Shown here: in pieces, positions 1 through 9,243 of the stretch
Layout of the letters: the number at the start of each line of letters is the position of its first letter
How positions within the stretch are numbered: the first letter of the stretch is position 1
From: Ostreococcus mediterraneus
Taxonomy: Eukaryota; Chlorophyta; Mamiellophyceae; Mamiellales; Bathycoccaceae
Length of the DNA: 64,000 nucleotides
NCBI GenBank assembly: GCA_012295225.1
Contig: WMKK01000012.1
Location: forward strand, 549,054 to 613,053
Reading direction: 5' to 3'
Program-made: the position numbers and the translations under genes
The notes under the pieces: generated by a model
What the model saw: only the letters and a program-made list of their open reading frames with translations
Databases searched by the model: none
What the model was told of the DNA's origin: nothing

Positions 1-2
1 AT

Positions 3-530
3 GTCGGCGAAGGCGCCGTGTGCCTCGTCCACCCCACCATGGGCCCGACGCAAGATGACGATATCTCTGGCTTGGTTCGTTACAAGACCTACGTCACGCT
101 CGCGGAAGAAGTCAAGAACCCGGCCATTCGCTGGGCATACTTGCCGTACAGCATGCACATGGCGGGTCCGCGCGAAGCTATTCAGCACATGATTATTCGT
201 AAGAACTATGGTTGTACGCACTTTATCATCGGCCGCGATATGGCTGGCTCCAAGTCTTCCCTTGACGGCGAAGATTTCTATGGCGCATACGATGCTCAAG
301 ACTTGGCCAAGGCGAACGCCGCTGAGCTCGGCATGCAAACCGTTCCGAGCTTGAACGTTGTGTACACTGAAGAGGAGGGCTATGTCACCGCGGACGTCGC
401 CAAGGAAAAGGGTCTCAACATCAAGAAGCTCAGCGGTACCAAGTTTCGCCAAATGTTGCGCGGTGGCGAAGACATTCCGGAATGGTTCGCGTTCAAGTCT
501 GTCGTCAAGGTGCTTCGTGAGAACATGTAA
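3..530 (+). CDS. ATP sulfurylase (sulfate adenylyltransferase), C-terminal part
   Basis: Makes adenosine 5'-phosphosulfate from sulfate and ATP, the first step of sulfate assimilation, usually in the plastid of green algae. The frame is open from the window edge, so the N-terminus is missing. Visible family motifs are VHPTMGPTQ near the start, then MAGPREAIQH, IRKNYGCTHFIIGRD and DFYGAYDAQ, which form the nucleotide/sulfate site, and the usual C-terminal SGTKFRQMLRGGEDIPEW. It stops shortly after this, so there is no fused APS kinase domain. The sequence resembles the bacterial-like type found in algae, from memory of the family. The next gene is on the opposite strand (convergent). Confidence 0.93.
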   Translation, partial: VGEGAVCLVHPTMGPTQDDDISGLVRYKTYVTLAEEVKNPAIRWAYLPYSMHMAGPREAIQHMIIRKNYGCTHFIIGRDMAGSKSSLDGEDFYGAYDAQDLAKANAAELGMQTVPSLNVVYTEEEGYVTADVAKEKGLNIKKLSGTKFRQMLRGGEDIPEWFAFKSVVKVLRENM

Positions 531-622
531 ACCACGCGAAAGATTGAGATTTCTGCCACACACCACCTTAGCGAGACGTTGTTGATATTGAAAAGTTTCT
601 ATTATCACTATATGCGCCGCTC

Positions 623-1267
623 CTATCGACGCAACGCCGCCCCTGAACTCACAGCTTCCTCCGCGATGCGCTGCTTTTCCTCGTAGTACCCCGGAATCGC
701 CGGCGTCAAGCTCGGAAGCTTACGCTTCAAAGGAAATAACTCCAAGTCTTCCACGAGCGCCGCTTCTCGCACCAGCCCCGCCGGCAACGCATCGATCGCC
801 GCCATCTTAATTCTAATCTTTTGATTGATATCCGCCATGAATGCACGATCCGCACGAAGTTTACGTCTAGAGTACTCCTTCGCCTTGGCTTCGTATTCAG
901 CTAACTCCTCGGCGGAGAGTTGTTCGACTTCGTAGTCNACGGGCGCCACGCTTCGAAGGTACGTATCCTTATTCCCCTTGGTCGTCGACTCCGCCTTGGC
1001 GCTAATCGTCGCCTGCGACGGACCGCGACCTTTAGATTTACCTTGTGAAGCCTTGGATTTCGATTGCTTCTTTGCCGCCTTGGCGTAGGAGCGCGTGAAC
1101 CCATCGCCGCGAGAAGCCATGATCGAGGGCAAACCGCGAGCGACGGCGGCGTCGACGGCGCGCCACGGCGTCGACGCTCGCGAAAGCGAAGACGAAGACG
1201 TCGACGCAAACGACGTCATCGCTGACGATGACGCACGCGCGAACTCGCGGAGTAGGGACGTACGCAT
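623..1267 (-). CDS. Small conserved protein, probably mitochondrial
   Basis: A 214-residue ORF with a Ser/Arg/Ala-rich, acid-poor N-terminus (MRTSLLREFARASSSA...) typical of a mitochondrial presequence, then a Lys/Ser-rich stretch containing SYAKAAKK. A conserved-looking C-terminal half (residues ~115-205) has charged helices and the segment DLELFPLKRKLPSLTPAIPGY. I recall similar endings (LP..L..AAL..DL..FP.......TP.I.GY) in short plant mitochondrial proteins of poorly known function, possibly mitoribosomal; this is memory, not a search. One base (938) is ambiguous, giving one unknown residue. It lies 63 bp downstream of the YchJ-like gene on the same strand. Confidence 0.6.
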   Translation of the reverse strand: MRTSLLREFARASSSAMTSFASTSSSSLSRASTPWRAVDAAVARGLPSIMASRGDGFTRSYAKAAKKQSKSKASQGKSKGRGPSQATISAKAESTTKGNKDTYLRSVAPXDYEVEQLSAEELAEYEAKAKEYSRRKLRADRAFMADINQKIRIKMAAIDALPAGLVREAALVEDLELFPLKRKLPSLTPAIPGYYEEKQRIAEEAVSSGAALRR

Positions 1268-1330
1268 CGTGTGTGTCTTTGCGCTACGAGTCGCGACGAG
1301 GCGGAAAGTGTGGCGAGCTGCGAGTTGTTA

Positions 1331-2128
1331 TTAAAAGATTTTATGCAAGTTGCCATTCTTGCGCCCAGCGGCGGAACCAAACCCTTGGTCGCCAATATCT
1401 TCGCTCCCATCGTCGTCAATCGTGTTCGCATTCAGCGCCACGGCATCGACGAATTTCCACGCTCCAGTCGTCGCGTCTTTACGCAGCCGCGCGCGCTCCG
1501 CCAACGTCTTCGCCTTTGTCCGCGACGACTTGGCCTTTTTCGCACCCTTATCAAAATCCGCCTCATACGTCACGTACGCATCACCATCTTCACCATCACT
1601 CGGCACCGTACTGCGCCTGACGCGAAACTTTAAAAACCGAATGCGCGCCACCGTGCGTTCGGCATCCGCCAACAAGTTGTTCCGCGCCATATCCTTTGAA
1701 TCATCGTGCGTACTGCTGACAATATATTCACACCGCTTTTGCGTGTACGCGGTAAACCTCGCTCGCATCACCTCCTCAGGCGTCGCGTTCGTCGACGCAC
1801 CATCGTGCAAACGCGCGCAACACTCGCCGTAGCTCTTCCCGTCGCGCCCGCACGGGCACCCTCGCGCGCGCGCGTCCTCGCCTCCCTCACCTTCATCCCC
1901 CTCCCCCGTCACCGCGCCAGGCGAATCACTCTCCTCGCGATCCGCAAACTTTTCCGCGAGCAAGCCTTTACGAGCGCGCACGAGCACCGTCGTCGTCCTC
2001 AGCGTCCCACCGCCCGCGACGCATCGACCGCGCGCCCGCATCGTCAGCCCCGTCATCCCACGCCGGTCGTGAACACCATGTCGCGCCGTCGCCGTCGTCG
2101 TCGCCATCGCCATCGTCGCCGTCGCCAT
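1331..2128 (-). CDS. YchJ/UPF0225-like SEC-C motif protein, probably plastid-targeted
   Basis: After an Arg/Thr/Ala-rich leader comes the SEC-C cysteine motif CPCGRDGKSYGECC, then EEVMRARFTAYTQKRCEYI, which matches the bacterial YchJ family (MRARYSAF.. following CPCGS...CC). The remainder has the Val/Arg-rich fold expected of YchJ (RIRFLKFRV..., VTYEADF, WKFVDA). SEC-C motifs bind zinc; the biochemical role of YchJ is not established. I chose the ATG at 2128 because it starts a good transit peptide (MATATMAMATTTATARHG). The ORF runs up to 2239, but the added residues are only a poly-Arg translation of a GTC/GAC repeat. The family is bacterial, so this gene may derive from the plastid or another bacterial donor. 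Confidence 0.72.
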   Translation of the reverse strand: MATATMAMATTTATARHGVHDRRGMTGLTMRARGRCVAGGGTLRTTTVLVRARKGLLAEKFADREESDSPGAVTGEGDEGEGGEDARARGCPCGRDGKSYGECCARLHDGASTNATPEEVMRARFTAYTQKRCEYIVSSTHDDSKDMARNNLLADAERTVARIRFLKFRVRRSTVPSDGEDGDAYVTYEADFDKGAKKAKSSRTKAKTLAERARLRKDATTGAWKFVDAVALNANTIDDDGSEDIGDQGFGSAAGRKNGNLHKIF

Positions 2129-2239
2129 CGTCGTCGTCCACCGATCCCGATCCACCGTCGTCGGTCGCTGCCGCCGCCGTCGTCGCCGTCGTCGTCGTCG
2201 GGCGTCGCGAGCGCACACCCTCGACGTCGTCGTGTACAT

Positions 2240-3144
2240 GGCTAAACCCTAAGGGTTGAGTCGGCGCGTGCTCGGCGTCCCCGAGCCCCCGTGCGATGGC
2301 GTGGGTCATCTTTTAGGTGCCGTGTCACGTCAGTTCTTTCTTCGTATTTATGTAAACTATATACTAGTGAAGGACCATCCAGGATCACCCCCACGCGGTG
2401 CATCATCTGACAAATACACACATCGTCGCTCGGTCGGTCGGACATCCACCAATCACGACCACAGACCACCCCCTAACCTCGCCCGATCGATGACGCCATC
2501 GATGGCGATCGCGCGCGTCATCGATCGCGTCATCGATCGCGTCATCGCTCGCGCGGGGTCGCGCGCCCCTTTCGACGGTCCGATGTTCCATCCGTCGTCC
2601 TCGTCGTCCTCGTCCTCACTCGTCGCTCGCGGACGCGGCGCGGCGACGGCGAGCGATGCGCGCGGACGACGACGCGCTCGCGCGAGGCGGGGCTTTACGA
2701 TTAGCTCTAGAGGTGCGTGGTGTCGATCGATGACGCGACCGATGGCGCGATCGCGGCGCGTCGGCGAACGCGCGCGCGCGATGATGTCGTCCGGTGCTGA
2801 GCGATGTGGATACGGTGTCGTGGGGCGAGCGACGACGGTCGCGCGGGAGGTGTGGGGCGGGGGATTCGCGACGCGCGGGCGGGGGTGGATGGCGTTCGTG
2901 GTTGGGTTTGAGGCGCGCGTGATGCGTGATGCGCGCGTGGAGTGGCGTTGGCGCGCGCGTGACGCGATGGAGGGTGTTGGGACAAGCGTCAATCGATCGC
3001 GCTGGTGGATATGTGTTGAGGATATTTACGGTTGACGCGCGCGCGGGCGCTTGGCGCGGCTGTGGTGGGTGTTCGTGGACTGACGATGACGTGTGTGGTG
3101 TTTGTGACACTGTTTTTGTTTTCTAACAGTGTACGCGGACGTGT
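2240..3144. other. Divergent intergenic region, about 900 bp
   Basis: Separates the YchJ-like gene from the bromodomain gene. It contains short repeats of atcgatcgcgtc around 2516-2553 and GC-rich low-complexity sequence. ORFs exist on both strands but are Arg/Ser/Ala-rich and resemble no family. A pyrimidine-rich tract followed by CTAACAG at 3123-3129 looks like a 3' splice site, so a 5' UTR or leader exon for the bromodomain gene is possible. I found no donor that joins in frame. Confidence 0.5.
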
Positions 3145-5154
3145 ATGCGACATGTGAGGGCGGAGGAGGCGTTCGCGTCTACGGAGGAGGCTGAGCGCGC
3201 GACGAGCGCGAGCGCGGATACCCCGAGCGGACGACTGGAATGGGTCACTACGCGTGCGTTGAATAAACAATACGAGAGTACGGATGAATTATTAGTAGAT
3301 GTGAAGCGAACGTGGGGCGTGCTCGAGGAGCGATGGACGCGGGAGAATGCGCCGAATAGAATGGAGGCGTTGCGAGAGGTTAAGCGCGCGTTTGAACACA
3401 CGTGGCAGGACAAGGGCATTGGCGAACGGGGCGGTTTGGTGTGCATACCGTCGGTTGGGATATCGCGCGAGGCGATTGAAGTCCCACGATCGTCTGCGCC
3501 TGCGTATTCGCACGGTAGTCAAGTGGGTGTTGTCGGTGGCGAAGCCGTCGCTAGCGCCGCGCACCAGGTAAATGTCGACGGAAAACAACGCGGGCACATG
3601 GTATCCAAGGTGGATGGTAAGGAGCGCGCCACGCGACGTGCGCTGGAGACATGTGCGCGAGTGATTAGGAATTTCATCAAGACGGAGGCGGCGTACTATT
3701 TTCGAGAACCAGTAGACCCGGAGATGATGAATTGTCCAGATTATTTGGACGTCGTCAAGCAGCCGATGGATTTGAGCACGCTGTTGCGGCGCATTGAGAC
3801 GCGTGAGCTGACGACGACGCTCGAAGTGTGGGAGGCGAGCAAGTTGATTTGGGATAACTGTCGATTGTACAACCCTGAAAGCAACGCGATTGTGAATATT
3901 TGCAACTTTGCCGAGTCTCAATTCGTCGCCGCATGGCGCGCGGAGGGGTTGCACAAAATGGTCGAGACGTCGCCAGAAACGTCTGAGCGGTCGCCGCCGA
4001 GGAAAATGACCACGGCGTCCACGACGTCGCGACAGTCGGGATTAAATCGTAACTGGAGTTCATCGTCATTGATGACCGCACCACCGCAAGAACGCGCGGG
4101 ATCCAAGCCTTCGACCACTGGTCGAGCGTCGTACAAGTGCGACGTGTGTAAACGTAGCAAAAAAGGTCGATGCGGCACGGAGACGGCTCCGAAGTCTTGC
4201 CTGTCGCGTCCCGAGAATCAAGACACCGAGCGCCAGAATGCCATTCTGGATCGTGTGAGTAAATTAAAACCATTACAGTCGAAGAAGCCTGGAGATTTGA
4301 AGCGTAAAGTCACCGAGGCACAAGCCCAAGAAGACGGCTTCAGGACGTTGTTTGATGAAAACGACCCCGACAATTTTATTTCGCAATTTGAAGCGCACCA
4401 GCGTCAGGCGCGTCAAATCGACATGAGTCAGCAATCGTTACACTTGGCGAACGAACAGTTGCGATTGCAAATGATGCAAAACCACCGTCTCGCGCGATTT
4501 GACGTACAAATGCTTGCACAGGCGTCGGCGGCGCGCGAGGATGCCTCGCGCGTCGCCGTCGGTGCGGCGAACTCGAGCGCGTCGCTCTCCGCAGAAGATA
4601 GGACTCGAGCCATACGTTTGCAAAACGAGCTCGTCAACGTCGTCATGCGCTTGAACCGAGCGTACTTGAATCAACAACGATGCGTGAAAATGTTGAGCCA
4701 TCCAGAGTTGAGCCCGGCGCACGTCAATGAAATTCGTCGCGCGCAGCACGGCCAACAAATGATTATCCATCAGCTTCAACAACGTCATCAAGAGTGCTCC
4801 AAGCAACTACACGCATACGTCCAACGTGGATATAAATTACCGCAGCAGCAGCGGCAGCAGCAAGATTCTGATGCCGGACGCATGCCGGCGCCGTCGACGC
4901 GAACGACGACGCAACGCCCATCCGCGCCCCGCGTCGTCCAACCGCCCCGCGTCGACGCCGACGTCGACGCCGCCTACGACGCTTTGTTCAATGGTTTGAA
5001 CGTCGACGATGTCTCCGTGGCCGTCGCCCAGGTATACAACGATGACGATTTCAACCGTGTAGACAACCCCAACCATAAAGTCGTCGGCCCAGCAGTTCCT
5101 GGACGACGCGCCGACGCCACCGACGAGGACGTCATCGACAGCCTCATCGCGTAA
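3145..5154 (+). CDS. Bromodomain protein with a Cys-rich motif and Gln-rich C-terminus
   Basis: A 669-residue probable chromatin reader. A single bromodomain spans about residues 160-270: it contains YYFREPVDPEMMNCPDYLDVV, then KQPMDLSTLLRRI and the acetyl-lysine-contacting Asn in CRLYNPESNAI. Further on (~residues 332-355) is a compact Cys motif, CDVC then RCGTETAPKSC, which may bind zinc. It is followed by a helical Gln-rich region (QQSLHLANEQLRLQMMQNH; later QQQRQQQ). The N-terminal ~100 residues form helices of unknown type. The ATG at 3145 is the first after an in-frame stop at 3124. The bromodomain call is firm; the complex it serves is unknown. Both neighbours are unrelated. Confidence 0.85.
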   Translation: MRHVRAEEAFASTEEAERATSASADTPSGRLEWVTTRALNKQYESTDELLVDVKRTWGVLEERWTRENAPNRMEALREVKRAFEHTWQDKGIGERGGLVCIPSVGISREAIEVPRSSAPAYSHGSQVGVVGGEAVASAAHQVNVDGKQRGHMVSKVDGKERATRRALETCARVIRNFIKTEAAYYFREPVDPEMMNCPDYLDVVKQPMDLSTLLRRIETRELTTTLEVWEASKLIWDNCRLYNPESNAIVNICNFAESQFVAAWRAEGLHKMVETSPETSERSPPRKMTTASTTSRQSGLNRNWSSSSLMTAPPQERAGSKPSTTGRASYKCDVCKRSKKGRCGTETAPKSCLSRPENQDTERQNAILDRVSKLKPLQSKKPGDLKRKVTEAQAQEDGFRTLFDENDPDNFISQFEAHQRQARQIDMSQQSLHLANEQLRLQMMQNHRLARFDVQMLAQASAAREDASRVAVGAANSSASLSAEDRTRAIRLQNELVNVVMRLNRAYLNQQRCVKMLSHPELSPAHVNEIRRAQHGQQMIIHQLQQRHQECSKQLHAYVQRGYKLPQQQRQQQDSDAGRMPAPSTRTTTQRPSAPRVVQPPRVDADVDAAYDALFNGLNVDDVSVAVAQVYNDDDFNRVDNPNHKVVGPAVPGRRADATDEDVIDSLIA

Positions 5155-5702
5155 TCGCGTCGACAGCCACCACCACCACTACCATCACCATGGTCTATAT
5201 TATTCATCACACACATGGTGGTTATGCCGTACCGGTACCAGTAGTTGAGTGGCGTATTTATATATATTAGCATCGCGCACGCGCGCGCGCGCACGCACGC
5301 AACCATCCTCCATTAATACGCACCATGTAACACAACACGCACACATGCAAATCACAATCGCACCGTCTCACCACCACCGCGTCCTCCTCCTCGCGCCAGG
5401 CAGAGCAGATGTTCCGCGCGCGCTCCGTTGTCCCGCCAACACTATATACACACAATGACGGGTTTCACTTGTACGATCGCTGACTGCGATGCTGTCGTTG
5501 ACGCCGCGTTCGAACGCCAGAGCGACGCGCGAGACTGGTGCGAGGCGGCGCGAGGTGATATAGAACCGCCCATCGTCACGCGTTACCCTACACCTGGCGA
5601 CGTCATCGCCCCCGTACGCGTCGCCCGTCGTCACAATCATCGACCGATCGAACCCTCCAGGGTGGTTGGGATCGCGATTGATTGATTGATCGCTTCTGAA
5701 CG
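5155..5702. other. Intergenic region between two plus-strand genes
   Basis: About 550 bp with no convincing gene. It holds an AT-rich TATATATA stretch near 5258-5268, a GC/CA dinucleotide tract (5276-5303) and a second TATATACACA element at 5442-5453. It probably contains the 3' end of the bromodomain transcript and the promoter of the amylase gene. Two ORFs of ~85 and ~180 codons on opposite strands overlap each other and show no recognizable domain. Confidence 0.5.
5276..5303. repeat. GC/CA dinucleotide tract
   Basis: An alternating purine-pyrimidine run (gcgcacgcgcgcgcgcgcac...) downstream of the bromodomain gene. It has Z-DNA-forming composition. Confidence 0.7.
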
Positions 5703-8700
5703 ATGCTCGACGGGCGAGCGACGTCGAGCGTGGGGTGCAGCACGGCTGGGGTGTTGACATCATCCGCGATGCTCGCTGGTGGGACGTCACGGGCACAGTC
5801 GAGGTTGTCGTCGCCGACGCCGCAAGGGACTCGGGGCAGCGGCGCGGGCGGGCGACAGCGATTGGATGGGAAAGCATCGTCGTCGTCGAGGCCGTCGTCG
5901 AGGTCGTCGTCACCGGCGAGAGTGTTCGACGCGCGCGTGATGGCGACGGCGTATCGAAGCGGGGCTGGTGATGGCAGGAGTCGAGCGGCGACGCGCATGC
6001 GCGCGGGGCCGTGGGTGGGAACGTCGACGACGGCGGGCGGTAATTCGCGTCATCTTCGCGGTGCGGGCGTGAAAACGCGCGTTTTATTTGGTAACGATGC
6101 GTCGGCAGCGGATATTGACGATGCGATTGAGCTTGAGGCTCCCGCGAGCGTGGCTAAAGAGTGCTTTTATGAAGAATCCTACGCGGCGACGCAACGCGTT
6201 CGCGTGGCTAATAAGCTCACCATGAAGGTGGAAACCAACGGCGTGCGATATCGCGTGAGTGTAGAGACGGATTTAGCGTCTGAACACTTGTTGCTTCACT
6301 GGGGCGTGGCGCCGACAAAGGAACACTGGGATCAGTGGATGACGCCCGCCGAGAACATTCGTCCCCCGTTGACGACGGAAACCGTGGGGGTGTGTCAAAC
6401 GATGTTTACGCAATCTCAAACGGGGCGTATGGATGAAGGGAAATTGAATTGCGTCATCGAAGGTAACATCATAGATGGCGACTATGCGATTAACTTCGTG
6501 CTTTTTGACAAGAAGCTCGAACAGTGGTTGCATCAAGAAAAGGGTGGATTCTTTCACGTGCCGTTGCCGCAACCGCCGGCGCCAGAGTTTGTGACGACGA
6601 CTTTAAGCGTCGTGGAAGAGTACGAAGAAGAAGTAGAAGAGATTGTGTATGAGGAAGAAGAAGAAGACAAACCGCCAACACCAGCAATGGCTGAAGACGC
6701 GGTCACGGTGACAACGCCAGACGCCGACGAGACGGATGGTGCGGTGATGTTTTCTTTCGATGAAGATGAGGATGCAACACCTTCACCTGATGGTTTAACA
6801 TCTCGCGTCATGGCTCCTCCGGTAGACCCGCAGCCTTTAGCCGACAAAACAGATTTGGGCGTGTTCGCGAGCGGCATCCAAGCCATGAAAAAGTTGCTCC
6901 GCGGCAGCACGTTTGACGTCGAAGAAGTGCTCGCGATTTCAGAAACTCCAACGTTGATTCCATTATCGGCGATGGATGACGTTCAAGCGACGATAGAGGA
7001 GAAGGAAGAAGAAATCATGCCACCTGTGATGAATGGACCGATAGAAGAACCGCCCGTTTTCGAGATTGAGCCCGTCGTCGAAGGCCCAGTCGCGCCGCCG
7101 CAGCCCAAGACTATTAAAAAGATGGTGAAGAAATCGCGAACTATTCAGCGTGAAGTGCGCGAAGCTTTACCAGTCAAGCTTGTCGAGGGATCTTGGGTGA
7201 TCACGAACACGATTGAAGAAGTCGTGCACAATGAAAAAGAAGTCCAATACACCATCGGGGCGTTGGTTGAAAAGGATCCCAAGGGTGGCGGCGTTCGTCT
7301 GCGCGTTGAGGCTGAAGTGCCCTGGAATTTAGTGCTTCATTGGGGCATCGTTCCACGCGGTGCGCGTGCCGATGTTTGGTCGTTACCCCCAGAGTCATGG
7401 CGACCGATGGGATCTAGCGTGTACAAGGACAAGGCATGCGAGACGCCGATGAAGCGTTTCGAAAGCTCGCTGTATGGATTGAGCACGTTGAACTACGTCG
7501 AGTTGGAGCTCGGGAACGCTCCTACCGCGGTTCGTTTCGTATTGAAGGAGGCCAATGGCACGCGTTGGGTCGATCATAATGGTGATGATTTCGTTATTCC
7601 CATGCCTGAAGCCTCGGCAGCGTCGTCGACGCTTGATGCCAAGTCGCAGCAAGATATGCGAGACGCCACGGATGTTGCCATGGCGGCGGTGGCGCGCGCG
7701 GCGGAGATGAACCTCAACTCAATCGTTGAAGTTGCCGATGTCGCCGTCCTGGAACCTGAGGTAGAAAAAGATGTCGAAGTCGAAGTCGAGGTCGCGCCCA
7801 AGCCTGAAATCAGCATCATGGACGACGAAGACGATGAAGAAGAAATTGTCGTTGCCAAGGCGGCGCCTGTCATCGAAGGCCCCGAGCTCGTTGAAGTTGA
7901 TCAAGCTCCAGATGTTGTCGTGGCCCCGCCGACGCCTGAGCCGGTGCCCGTGCCTGTTAAAACAGCATCTTCTCGCGTCACCTCGGCAGTTGGTAACGGT
8001 CGCGAAGTCTTGTTACAAGGATTCAACTGGGAGTCATCAAAATCTCCATCGTCGTGGTACGCCAACGTTGAAAATCTCGCCGACACCATCGGTCGCATCG
8101 GGTTTACGGTGATTTGGTTACCACCACCCACAGATAGCGTCAGCCTTGAAGGGTACATGCCTCGTGACTACTACGATTTGAACTCCCGCTATGGCACCGT
8201 GGATGAACTAAAGAGCTTGATCAAAGCTTTGCGTCGAAACGGCGTCATGAGTCTCGGCGACGCCGTGTTGAACCACCGGTGCGCGCACTCGCAAGGTCCC
8301 GAAGGTCTTTGGAATCAGTTTGGAGGTAAACTGGCGTGGGATGCCCGAGCCATTGTCGCAGACGATCCAAACTTTGGCGGTAAAGGCTCGCCCTCGGATG
8401 GAGACTTTTTCCACGCCGCGCCAAACGTCGATCACAGTCAATCATTTGTCAAGGCGGATTTAGAAGAGTGGATGCAATGGCTTCAAAAAGAAGTCGGCTA
8501 CGACGGTTGGCGTCTTGATTACGTTCGTGGGTTCTGGGGCGGACACGTGAAGGATTACATGGAGGCCACACAACCTGGTTTCGCGGTTGGTGAGTTCTGG
8601 GATGCCCTTGATTACAAGTATGACGCGCCAGAGTACAATCAAGACGCGCATCGACAACGCATCGTCAACTGGATCAACGCCGCGGGCGGTCTCGCTGGCG

Positions 8701-9188
8701 CGTTTGACGTCACCACAAAAGGTATCTTACACGCCGTGTTTGAGCGTCAAGAATACTGGCGACTTTCAGACAAAGCAGGTAAACCACCCGGGGTGATGGG
8801 GTGGTGGCCGAGCCGTGCGGTAACGTTTGTTGAAAACCACGACACCGGTTCGACGCAAGGTCACTGGCGGTTTCCGCGCGGCAAAGAGCTTCAAGGGTAC
8901 GCGTACATCTTGACTCACCCTGGGACGCCTACGGTGTTTTGGGATCACATTTTTGACAACAACTGGGGTCACTTACACGAACCAATCGAACGCATGATTA
9001 GCATTCGCAAAGAATCAGGCGTACATTGCCGCAGCACTGTGAGCATCGTGCGATGCGAGCAAAGCGTGTACGCCGCCGTCATCGACGACAACTTGTTGAT
9101 GAAGATTGGACCGGGTGAGTTCCACGCCGACGGTGCGTGGAAAGTGGCATTGTCTGGACAAGACTTTTGCATATGGACCAAAAAGTAG
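5703..9188 (+). CDS. AMY3: Plastid alpha-amylase with two CBM45 starch-binding domains (AMY3 type)
   Basis: Endo-hydrolysis of alpha-1,4 bonds of starch in the plastid. The protein (up to 1161 residues) has an Arg/Ser-rich leader, then two CBM45-like modules (about 170-290 with LLLHWGVAP...W; about 495-635 with LVLHWGIVPRG...W) separated by acidic linkers, then the GH13 domain from GREVLLQGFNWE (~765) to the end. Catalytic residues are visible: Asp in GWRLDYVRGF (~938), Glu in AVGEFWD (~963) and Asp in FVENHDTGS (~1046). Tandem CBM45 plus GH13 is the arrangement of plant AMY3. The start is uncertain: an in-frame ATG at 5940 also begins a plausible transit peptide. The stop lies 55 bp from the IF3 stop on the other strand. 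Confidence 0.93.
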   Translation: MLDGRATSSVGCSTAGVLTSSAMLAGGTSRAQSRLSSPTPQGTRGSGAGGRQRLDGKASSSSRPSSRSSSPARVFDARVMATAYRSGAGDGRSRAATRMRAGPWVGTSTTAGGNSRHLRGAGVKTRVLFGNDASAADIDDAIELEAPASVAKECFYEESYAATQRVRVANKLTMKVETNGVRYRVSVETDLASEHLLLHWGVAPTKEHWDQWMTPAENIRPPLTTETVGVCQTMFTQSQTGRMDEGKLNCVIEGNIIDGDYAINFVLFDKKLEQWLHQEKGGFFHVPLPQPPAPEFVTTTLSVVEEYEEEVEEIVYEEEEEDKPPTPAMAEDAVTVTTPDADETDGAVMFSFDEDEDATPSPDGLTSRVMAPPVDPQPLADKTDLGVFASGIQAMKKLLRGSTFDVEEVLAISETPTLIPLSAMDDVQATIEEKEEEIMPPVMNGPIEEPPVFEIEPVVEGPVAPPQPKTIKKMVKKSRTIQREVREALPVKLVEGSWVITNTIEEVVHNEKEVQYTIGALVEKDPKGGGVRLRVEAEVPWNLVLHWGIVPRGARADVWSLPPESWRPMGSSVYKDKACETPMKRFESSLYGLSTLNYVELELGNAPTAVRFVLKEANGTRWVDHNGDDFVIPMPEASAASSTLDAKSQQDMRDATDVAMAAVARAAEMNLNSIVEVADVAVLEPEVEKDVEVEVEVAPKPEISIMDDEDDEEEIVVAKAAPVIEGPELVEVDQAPDVVVAPPTPEPVPVPVKTASSRVTSAVGNGREVLLQGFNWESSKSPSSWYANVENLADTIGRIGFTVIWLPPPTDSVSLEGYMPRDYYDLNSRYGTVDELKSLIKALRRNGVMSLGDAVLNHRCAHSQGPEGLWNQFGGKLAWDARAIVADDPNFGGKGSPSDGDFFHAAPNVDHSQSFVKADLEEWMQWLQKEVGYDGWRLDYVRGFWGGHVKDYMEATQPGFAVGEFWDALDYKYDAPEYNQDAHRQRIVNWINAAGGLAGAFDVTTKGILHAVFERQEYWRLSDKAGKPPGVMGWWPSRAVTFVENHDTGSTQGHWRFPRGKELQGYAYILTHPGTPTVFWDHIFDNNWGHLHEPIERMISIRKESGVHCRSTVSIVRCEQSVYAAVIDDNLLMKIGPGEFHADGAWKVALSGQDFCIWTKK

Positions 9189-9207
9189 TAGAGAACTTTA
9201 TAGAGCG

Positions 9208-9225
9208 CAGCAGCAGCAGCAGCAG
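9208..9225. repeat. (CAG)6 microsatellite
   Basis: Six CAG units in the short space between the convergent amylase and IF3 stops, so it lies in the 3' UTR of one or both transcripts. Confidence 0.8.
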
Positions 9226-9243
9226 CAATCTTTTGTAAATTTA

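Noticed and set aside
2256-3035. 259-codon plus-strand ORF
   Set aside because: Arg/Ser/Ala-rich translation of GC-rich repeats; an ORF of similar length is open on the minus strand and neither shows a domain.
3123-3129. Splice-acceptor-like TTCTAACAG before the bromodomain gene
   Set aside because: CTAAC is only 2 nt from AG, too close for a branch point, and no donor in the upstream ORF joins in the right frame.
5428-5685. 85-codon ORF before the amylase gene
   Set aside because: Overlaps a longer minus-strand ORF, has no recognizable domain, and is probably promoter sequence.
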